Origin: Betaproteobacteria bacterium
GTDB taxonomy: Bacteria; Pseudomonadota; Gammaproteobacteria; Burkholderiales; Burkholderiaceae
Reading direction: 5' to 3'
Assembly (NCBI GenBank): GCA_947468785.1
Contig: CANIMS010000046.1
Location: forward strand, 1-9,172
Length of the DNA stretch: 9,172 bases
In this document: one piece after another, positions 1 to 4,673 of the stretch
How the letters are laid out: each line of letters starts with the position of its first letter
Position numbering within the stretch: the first letter of the stretch is position 1
Program-made: the position numbers and the translations under genes
The notes under the pieces: generated by a model
Told to the model about the DNA's origin: nothing
The model's input: only the letters and a program-made list of their open reading frames with translations
Databases searched by the model: none

Positions 1-285
1 CTTTGCAACCAGGCGGGTGCCGAAATGTCCTCGATACCATCGAACTGCAATAACTGATACAAGCGTCAAGATAACCAACGTAAGACAAATGCCCATCGCT
101 ATATTGGCTGCATATAGCCAAATAAAATACTTATCAAAAAACTGGGTATTCGATGATGCAAGTGCCAGCATCGCCAAGAGAAACAGCGCAAATACGCCAA
201 TAACCCCTATGGCAACCGGAATGACTTTTTTCCTCCAAGACCCGGACAGAAGGTCAAGCTTAAGAAGGCGATCTACTAGTCTCAT
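1..285 (-). CDS. ntrY: NtrY-like sensor histidine kinase, N-terminal fragment (cut by window edge)
   Basis: This is the first 95 codons of a membrane sensor kinase whose remainder lies beyond the left edge. The ATG at 285 overlaps the TGA of the DUF4390 gene (ATGA). The visible protein has a short basic cytoplasmic start, a hydrophobic helix at about residues 21-43, a short polar stretch (SSNTQFFDKYF), a second hydrophobic helix at about 55-81, and then a basic segment with the signature RGHFGTRLVAK. This layout is typical of NtrY-family kinases of Betaproteobacteria, which continue into HAMP, PAS, HisKA and HATPase domains and are usually followed by the regulator ntrX. Known NtrY/NtrX pairs respond to nitrogen or redox and envelope conditions; the signal here cannot be read. 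None of the catalytic domains is in the window, so the call rests on the N-terminus and on the neighbourhood. Confidence 0.75.
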   Translation of the reverse strand, partial: MRLVDRLLKLDLLSGSWRKKVIPVAIGVIGVFALFLLAMLALASSNTQFFDKYFIWLYAANIAMGICLTLVILTLVSVIAVRWYRGHFGTRLVAK

Positions 286-863
286 CGCTTAATTAAATTA
301 GGGCCCGTAGGTGATAAGGGGAAGCGATACCAGTCACTCGACACGCTCCAATCTCGATTATTCAATGCATTTACTCGAAATGGTTTTGGTAGCTTGCTAA
401 GGTCAAGCACCATGCGCAACGCGGCCATGTAAGACTTACCTTGATCAAGCTGAGCATTATCAATTACAGCCCAACCACCAATGCTTCCAGCTGCCTGCAG
501 CGCTTCAGCAATCGTTGGGGCTGTAAATGTGAAGCCCTCTGAAGCAATTCGAAACTGTTGAGTGAGCGGTTGATAAGAAAGACGTGTTTGTCTTTGGGCC
601 AACACTGCCTTCTCTTCAAACCAATACCAACGACCGCGCGTTAGCTCAAACTCCGTTTGAAAATAAAGAACCACGCCTTTTTGTACTGCATCTTCTAGAC
701 CGGGGGCCAATTCAATTTGGAATGCAGCATTTAATAGCCACTCGCCCTCAATCCGCTCCAGTTCGAAGGATTTAAGTTTGACTCCTTCTGCGCTGGCGAT
801 TGACGCATGCATACCAAACAAGAACAGGCACAAAAAGATAAATTGTTTAATTCTTTGGCTCAT
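282..863 (-). CDS. Exported DUF4390 family protein
   Basis: A 193-aa protein of unknown function, recognised as the DUF4390 protein commonly found between rsmB and ntrY in Burkholderiales. Residues 1-25 form a classical Sec signal peptide: basic MSQRIKQ, a hydrophobic core FIFLCLFLF, and an ASA cleavage site before EGVKL. The mature part is therefore probably periplasmic or envelope-bound. It is rich in beta-prone stretches (FELERIEGEWLLNAAFQIEL, then LYFQTEFELTRGRWYWF) and has no obvious enzyme motif or second membrane segment. The ATG at 863 overlaps the rsmB stop (ATGA), and its own TGA overlaps the ntrY start, so translation of all three is probably coupled. Its position beside a two-helix membrane sensor suggests it may help that sensor or act in the response it controls, but this is inference from context only. 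Confidence 0.85.
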   Translation of the reverse strand: MSQRIKQFIFLCLFLFGMHASIASAEGVKLKSFELERIEGEWLLNAAFQIELAPGLEDAVQKGVVLYFQTEFELTRGRWYWFEEKAVLAQRQTRLSYQPLTQQFRIASEGFTFTAPTIAEALQAAGSIGGWAVIDNAQLDQGKSYMAALRMVLDLSKLPKPFRVNALNNRDWSVSSDWYRFPLSPTGPNLIKR

Positions 864-2176
864 GGTCCATTTTTCTTAAACAAGGCATAGAAAAAGCCGT
901 CATTTACTGCTGTGGGCAAAATCTGCCCAGGAGCGCCTAATCGTACCGCATTGCTATGCTCCGCAGCAAACCATAGGGCCTGCTCCTCGCCCTCTTCAGG
1001 AAAAATGGAGCACGTTACATATAGCATCAGACCGTTAGGCTTGAGCATCTTCCAGGCCTGACTCAAAATAGCGCGCTGTCTTTGTTGCAAAGATTTGATA
1101 TCAGCTTCACGTCTTAAAAAAGGAATGTCTGGATGCCTAGACACAATGCCAGATGCTGAACAAGGGGCATCTAGCAAGATTTTGTCAAAGAGAGCGCCAT
1201 CCCACCAAGCCGCCTTAGATGCATCTCCTCGCACAATTTTTACATTGTCAGCATGCAGATGAAGGCGGTCTAGATTTCCACTAATTTTGCCTATGCGTTC
1301 ACCATCTAACTCCAGCGCCGTCATTTTGCATTCAGCCAACTCCAATAGATGGGCGGTTTTTCCACCGGGCGCCGCACAGGCATCAAGCACCAATTCACCA
1401 GCTTTAGGGGCCAACAAAAGGGCTGCGAGTTGTGCGCCCGCATCTTGAACAGAAACTGCGCCACTATAAAAATGCGGTAGCTCACCTACAGGTACAGGCG
1501 CCCCCAATACCAGCGCCCCCGGCAAAACAATGCCAGCTACCTCATCTATGGGGGTAGAGGTAATTCCTGCCTCACTTAATAAAGCCTGATACTCAGTCCG
1601 CGTATATTGCCGCTGATTAACACGCAGTATCAATGGAGCGCGCTTTGCTTGGGAAAACAAAATGGCTTGCCATGCTTTAGGGTAATTACGCTTGAGATTG
1701 GCTCGCCACCAGGGCGGCGCAAACATTGGAATGGGATCGGGGGGGTATGCTTTTTCGCCTTCCGCTGGCTTTTCCATCAGGCTCACTTTGCGCAAAACAG
1801 CATTCACCAAGCCTTTGGCATACATTGTCTTGTCATATTCGCTGCAGGCCTTTACTGCCTGATCAACAATAGTGTGCGTGGCATAACTATTGTCATCGAC
1901 ATTGCTCCGTAAAAATAATGGGATTGCAACGCTCAGCAGATGATCAACTTCTGGCGGGGGCGCCTTGGGAATCAGCTCTTTAATCAGCTCGTGTGAACGC
2001 ACCCATTTTCGTAAAGCATCAAAGCTTAGGCTTTGTACAATCGGTCTCTCATGGGGCTCAAGCTCATCCAAAACTTCTGTTAGCGATCTACCACTTAAGA
2101 CCTCGCCCACAGCTTGAGCAGCAATAGTAATAGCTTCATAAAGAGGTAGACTGCTTAATTTTTTTTGATCAGTCAA
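860..2176 (-). CDS. rsmB: 16S rRNA (cytosine-967-C5)-methyltransferase RsmB (Sun/Fmu)
   Basis: RsmB transfers a methyl group from S-adenosylmethionine to C967 of 16S rRNA. With a TTG start at 2176 the protein has 438 residues, normal for the family. The N-terminal third is the NusB-like RNA-binding domain. The C-terminal half is the NOL1/NOP2/Sun methyltransferase fold: SAM-binding motif DACAAPGGKT at 265-274, DAPCSASG with Cys339, and VTCSIFPEEGEE with Cys389. The two cysteines are 50 residues apart, as are Cys325 and Cys375 of E. coli RsmB. The frame stays open upstream to a GTG at 2245, but those 23 extra codons lie wholly inside fmt and resemble no RsmB N-terminus. The TTG forms a TTGA overlap with the fmt stop, like the other junctions in this operon. 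No strong Shine-Dalgarno sequence precedes either start, so the start is a reasoned choice. Confidence 0.93.
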   Translation of the reverse strand: MTDQKKLSSLPLYEAITIAAQAVGEVLSGRSLTEVLDELEPHERPIVQSLSFDALRKWVRSHELIKELIPKAPPPEVDHLLSVAIPLFLRSNVDDNSYATHTIVDQAVKACSEYDKTMYAKGLVNAVLRKVSLMEKPAEGEKAYPPDPIPMFAPPWWRANLKRNYPKAWQAILFSQAKRAPLILRVNQRQYTRTEYQALLSEAGITSTPIDEVAGIVLPGALVLGAPVPVGELPHFYSGAVSVQDAGAQLAALLLAPKAGELVLDACAAPGGKTAHLLELAECKMTALELDGERIGKISGNLDRLHLHADNVKIVRGDASKAAWWDGALFDKILLDAPCSASGIVSRHPDIPFLRREADIKSLQQRQRAILSQAWKMLKPNGLMLYVTCSIFPEEGEEQALWFAAEHSNAVRLGAPGQILPTAVNDGFFYALFKKNGP

Positions 2177-3186
2177 AGTGTTTTGCTCTGGGTCATTACC
2201 TGAAAACGCAATCCATTTTCTTGTTGAGGAAATGCTTGCAAGCACATTTTTGCACTCATTTTTTTTCCGCCAGGTCTTTGCATTTCTAAAACCTCAACAA
2301 CGCCGCTGCCGCACTGAACATAGGCGCCATGCTCGCTGAAGCCTAAAATCTCTCCAACGTTTTTGGTTTCCTTGCAAGAACCCTTGAGGGCTAGCCGTGA
2401 GTTCCAACACTTCAAGGGCTGCTCTTGAAGAGTGCTAATGGCCCCTGGGAAGGGATTAAAGGCTCGAATTCGGCAATCAATTTCCTGGGCGCTCATCAGC
2501 CAATCAATGTCTGCTTCGCTCTTTAAGATTTTTTCCGCATAGATAACGCCCTGACTATTTTGTGGTCTCGCCTCTAACCCTTTTTCTTTTTCTAGTACGT
2601 TAAGAGTTTGCACAATTAGGCGGGCGCCCATGCTTGCCAATCGATCATGCAAGGTGGTGCTATTTTCATCAATCGCAATGTCTAATGTATCGACCAAAAC
2701 TGTATCGCCTGTATCAAGGCCTGCATCCATCTTCATAATGCATACCCCCGTTTTTTGGTCGCCCGCTTCAATAGCTCTTTGAATTGGCGCTGCTCCTCGC
2801 CATCTTGGCAATAGAGAGGCATGAATATTAAAACTGCCATATCTACCTGGGCGCTGCGTGATGTCTAAAATCTCTTGCGGCAAAATCAAACCATAAGCCA
2901 CAACAACCATGGCGTCGAAATCTAAGGTCGATAGCTTCTGATAAGCCTCTTGCGCACCTATTTGCTTTTGTATATCGGCATGATCTCGCCTCAGAGTCTG
3001 AGGCTGTAAGACGGGAATATTATTTTCATTTGCAAAAACTTTTACTGGGCTTGCCTGCAGGTGCATACCTCTTCCAGCCCTGCGGTCTGGCTGAGTCAAG
3101 GCCAAAACAATCTGATGTCCAGCATCATGAATCGCTTGCATTGCTTGCGCAGCAAATTCAGGAGTTCCAGCAAAAACAATTTTCAT
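2173..3186 (-). CDS. fmt: Methionyl-tRNA formyltransferase
   Basis: Fmt formylates initiator Met-tRNA using 10-formyl-tetrahydrofolate, which commits it to translation initiation. The protein has 337 residues. The N-terminal Rossmann domain begins MKIVFAGTPEFA and carries the RAGRG loop at 36-40 and the catalytic segment FNIHASLLPRWRGAAPIQ with Asn120 and His122. Asp158 lies in DAGLDTGD. These three keep the spacing of Asn106, His108 and Asp144 in E. coli. The shift of 14 comes from an insertion at about 66-85 (around QKQIGAQEAYQKL) and a longer loop before the NIH motif (TQRPGRYG). The C-terminal OB-like tRNA-binding domain follows (AFNPFPGAI, VLEMQRPGGKKM). The gene follows def by 7 nt, matching the conserved def-fmt pair whose products add and remove the same formyl group. 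Confidence 0.97.
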   Translation of the reverse strand: MKIVFAGTPEFAAQAMQAIHDAGHQIVLALTQPDRRAGRGMHLQASPVKVFANENNIPVLQPQTLRRDHADIQKQIGAQEAYQKLSTLDFDAMVVVAYGLILPQEILDITQRPGRYGSFNIHASLLPRWRGAAPIQRAIEAGDQKTGVCIMKMDAGLDTGDTVLVDTLDIAIDENSTTLHDRLASMGARLIVQTLNVLEKEKGLEARPQNSQGVIYAEKILKSEADIDWLMSAQEIDCRIRAFNPFPGAISTLQEQPLKCWNSRLALKGSCKETKNVGEILGFSEHGAYVQCGSGVVEVLEMQRPGGKKMSAKMCLQAFPQQENGLRFQVMTQSKTL

Positions 3187-3187
3187 G

Positions 3188-3206
3188 GGGCGCTTAGCGC
3201 TCGCCC
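3188..3206 (-). promoter_or_regulatory. Short GC hairpin across the def stop / fmt start junction
   Basis: GGGCG (3188-3192) and CGCCC (3202-3206) can pair around a 9-base loop. In the minus-strand mRNA this covers the end of def, its stop codon, and the bases just before the fmt ATG at 3186. No Shine-Dalgarno sequence is visible in the 7-nt gap, so fmt may depend on ribosomes finishing def, which would open the hairpin. The stem is only 5 bp and could be chance. Confidence 0.25.
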
Positions 3207-3709
3207 AATAATTCTTTGGCGCGCTTTTTTAATTTTTGCGAGACTCGAGTACGCTTGAGCATTGATAGGTATTCAACGAATACCTTCCCTTGCAGGTGGT
3301 CCATTTCATGCTGCAAACAAACCGCCAACAAACCATCGGCATCAATTTCAAATTCTTTTCCATCGAGATCTAAGGCTCTGACTTTTACCTGAGCAGGTCT
3401 TTCAACTTCATCATAAAAATCGGGCACAGAGAGACACCCCTCTCTCCAGGATTTCTTCTCAGGGCTAGACCAAATAATTTCTGGATTAATAAATACTCTT
3501 AGTTCGTTTTGCTCATCAGACACATCTATCACGACAATGCGCTCATGAATATCCACTTGGGTTGCAGCTAATCCAACTCCTGGAGCCTCATACATAGTCT
3601 CGGCCATATCAGCCACAATTTTTTTAACGCGTGCGTCAACTTGCCCTACAGGTTTGGCAACCTTATGTAGGCGTGGGTCTGGGTAGCAAAGAACGTTTAA
3701 TAGTGCCAT
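3194..3709 (-). CDS. def: Peptide deformylase
   Basis: Def removes the formyl group from the N-terminal methionine of new proteins and is an Fe(II)/Zn metallohydrolase. The 171-aa protein shows the three family motifs in order: GVGLAATQ at 44-51, EGCLS at 90-94 with metal ligand Cys92, and HEMDH at 134-138 with ligands His134 and His138 and catalytic Glu135. These match Cys90, His132, Glu133 and His136 of E. coli. I chose the ATG at 3709 because [14 protein letters not shown] aligns with the usual start; an in-frame TTG five codons upstream (3724) adds nothing conserved. It is the first gene of the minus-strand operon and is divergent from dprA across a 71-bp gap that must hold its promoter. 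It ends in a basic tail ([13 protein letters not shown]), common in beta- and gammaproteobacterial versions. Confidence 0.97.
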   Translation of the reverse strand: MALLNVLCYPDPRLHKVAKPVGQVDARVKKIVADMAETMYEAPGVGLAATQVDIHERIVVIDVSDEQNELRVFINPEIIWSSPEKKSWREGCLSVPDFYDEVERPAQVKVRALDLDGKEFEIDADGLLAVCLQHEMDHLQGKVFVEYLSMLKRTRVSQKLKKRAKELLGER

Positions 3710-3780
3710 GTAGGAATTATCCAACAGAGTAATCCACTAGTGCTGATTGTGCCTATTTTCCCCAAAGTCAAAATCGTTTT
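3710..3780. promoter_or_regulatory. Divergent intergenic region between def and dprA
   Basis: These 71 bases separate the start codons of def (minus) and dprA (plus) and should hold both promoters. On the minus strand there is a good -35-like TTGACT (complement of AGTCAA at 3766-3771), but no convincing -10 at the usual 16-18 base spacing; the nearest match, CACAAT, is too close. For dprA, TATTTT at 3754-3759 is a weak -10 candidate without a matching -35. No Shine-Dalgarno sequence precedes the dprA ATG. The region is identified by position; the individual boxes are uncertain. Confidence 0.4.
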
Positions 3781-4452
3781 ATGCACAACTCTTATTCACA
3801 TTCCATCTTAAAAATTCATCGGGGCGATACAGCATACCCCGCTCGGCTCAATGATCTATATGACCCCCCGGATTGCCTCTATATAAAAGGGGACATTCGC
3901 TTATTGCATATGCCAATGGTTGCCGTTGTAGGCTCGCGCATCCCCAGCAACGGGGGTCTTCGGCATGCTGCGGTTTTTGCTCAAGAGCTATCTAAGGCAG
4001 GGGCGCTCATTATTTCTGGGCTAGCAAAGGGAATCGATGGGGCAGCCCATCAAGCAGCTCTTAGCCTAGGCAAAAACTTTTTCACTTTGGCTGTTTGTGG
4101 GACCGGGCTAGACCTAACATACCCTAAAGAACATATTGGCCTGGCAAGTAGTATTTCGCGCCAGGGTCTAATGATCTCCGAGCTCCCTTTGGGGGTGGGC
4201 CCAAAACCCTTTCATTTCCCAAGACGAAATCGCCTTATTGCTGCCCTAGCCTTAGGAGTGGTGGTCATAGAGGCAGCGGAAAAATCAGGCTCCCTGATTA
4301 CTGCCCGCATTGCTGCAGACCTAGGAAGAGAGGTTTTTGCGCTTCCTGGCCCTATTAGTAGCCCCACTTCAAGTGGTTGCCACAAGTTAATCCAACAAGG
4401 CGCAAAGCTGGTATGCAGCCCAAAAGAGGTGCTAGATGAGCTCATTTTTTAA
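3781..4452 (+). CDS. dprA: DNA-processing protein DprA/Smf, core-only short form
   Basis: DprA binds incoming single-stranded DNA during natural transformation and loads RecA. The extended Rossmann core is complete: VAVVGSR at 47-53, SGLAKGIDGAAHQ from 79, CGTGLDLTYP at 106-115, FPRRNRLIA at 146-154, SGSLITARIA from 169, EVFALPGP at 184-191, and SGCHKLIQQGAKL at 198-210. At 223 aa it is much shorter than usual betaproteobacterial DprA (about 360-400 aa). It lacks the N-terminal SAM-like domain and ends just after the core (VLDELIF), so the C-terminal winged-helix domain is missing too. Upstream the frame is open only to a TAA at 3730-3732 and has no ATG, GTG or TTG, so the start cannot be earlier. 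No Shine-Dalgarno sequence is visible. It lies divergent from def, as in E. coli. No core motif is damaged, so it is probably functional. Confidence 0.93.
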   Translation: MHNSYSHSILKIHRGDTAYPARLNDLYDPPDCLYIKGDIRLLHMPMVAVVGSRIPSNGGLRHAAVFAQELSKAGALIISGLAKGIDGAAHQAALSLGKNFFTLAVCGTGLDLTYPKEHIGLASSISRQGLMISELPLGVGPKPFHFPRRNRLIAALALGVVVIEAAEKSGSLITARIAADLGREVFALPGPISSPTSSGCHKLIQQGAKLVCSPKEVLDELIF

Positions 4453-4465
4453 TAAAACCGCATTT

Positions 4466-4489
4466 AAAGCCCTTTAAATTGGGTTTTTT
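4466..4489 (+). terminator. Candidate Rho-independent terminator after dprA
   Basis: AAAGCCC (4466-4472) pairs with GGGTTTT (4481-4487) as a 7-bp stem with one G-U pair and an 8-base loop. It runs straight into a T-tract and lies 14 bases after the dprA stop. The stem is weak, but position and T run fit a terminator. Confidence 0.5.
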
Positions 4490-4520
4490 GATTAAAAATA
4501 CTTCAAAAATAAGGGTTTCT

Positions 4521-4553
4521 AAAGTTCAAAATAGCGCAATTTTGGACTTTTCT
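4521..4553 (+). terminator. 12-bp inverted repeat with T-rich tail (second terminator candidate)
   Basis: AAAGTTCAAAAT (4521-4532) pairs with ATTTTGGACTTT (4539-4550) around the 6-base loop AGCGCA. All 12 positions pair, one of them as G-U on the plus strand. The right arm continues as TTTTCTT and, on the other strand, the left arm also begins with A residues, so the element could end transcription in both directions. It may back up the weaker hairpin at 4466. A protein-binding palindrome upstream of topB is the alternative. Confidence 0.45.
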
Positions 4554-4572
4554 TAATTTATCGGTTAATAAT
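4542..4572 (+). promoter_or_regulatory. Weak candidate promoter for topB
   Basis: AATAAT at 4567-4572 matches the -10 consensus at five of six positions. The only -35-like partner, TTGGAC at 4542-4547, matches only TTG and is 19 bases away, longer than ideal, and it overlaps the inverted repeat at 4521-4550. Transcription from here would begin near 4580, placing the hairpins at 4588-4625 in the topB leader. The assignment is tentative. Confidence 0.25.
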
Positions 4573-4587
4573 AAAAAAGGGGTAGGC

Positions 4588-4630
4588 GGTAGACCAAATC
4601 CTGAATTGGTTTAAATTGGTCAACCTTTTT
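4588..4630 (+). promoter_or_regulatory. Possible attenuator-like leader upstream of topB with two competing hairpins
   Basis: One left arm can pair with two different right arms. TAGACCAA (4590-4597) pairs with TTGGTTTA (4606-4613) in an 8-bp hairpin with one G-U pair and an 8-base loop. Alternatively GGTAGACCAA (4588-4597) pairs with TTGGTCAACC (4616-4625), 9 of 10 positions, and that stem is followed directly by five T residues (4626-4630), like an intrinsic terminator. The two right arms contain a direct repeat AATTGGT whose copies begin exactly 10 bases apart (4604 and 4614), so the site could instead be a protein-binding operator. The GTG start of topB is 43 bases downstream of the T run. 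The pairings are seen directly; the regulatory role is inferred. Confidence 0.35.
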
Positions 4631-4673
4631 CCCCATTAAAAACATCATTTCAGGCTCAAATTTAGGCAAACGC

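Noticed and set aside
17..292. Plus-strand open frame of 91 codons at the left edge
   Set aside because: It lies antisense to the clear NtrY N-terminus with its two membrane helices, and its product has no recognisable features.
2177..2245. Extension of rsmB to the GTG at 2245
   Set aside because: These codons lie wholly within the conserved fmt C-terminus, no Shine-Dalgarno sequence precedes the GTG, and the added residues do not resemble an RsmB start.
3710..3724. TTG start of def five codons upstream
   Set aside because: The ATG at 3709 gives the standard deformylase N-terminus; the extra residues are not conserved.
3733..3780. A missing N-terminal domain of dprA upstream of the ATG
   Set aside because: The frame is open only 16 codons before a TAA, has no start codon, and encodes nothing like a SAM-like domain; beyond it is def.
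4453..4673. A frameshifted winged-helix remnant or small gene after dprA
   Set aside because: The region is AT-rich, full of stops in all frames, and shows only hairpins.
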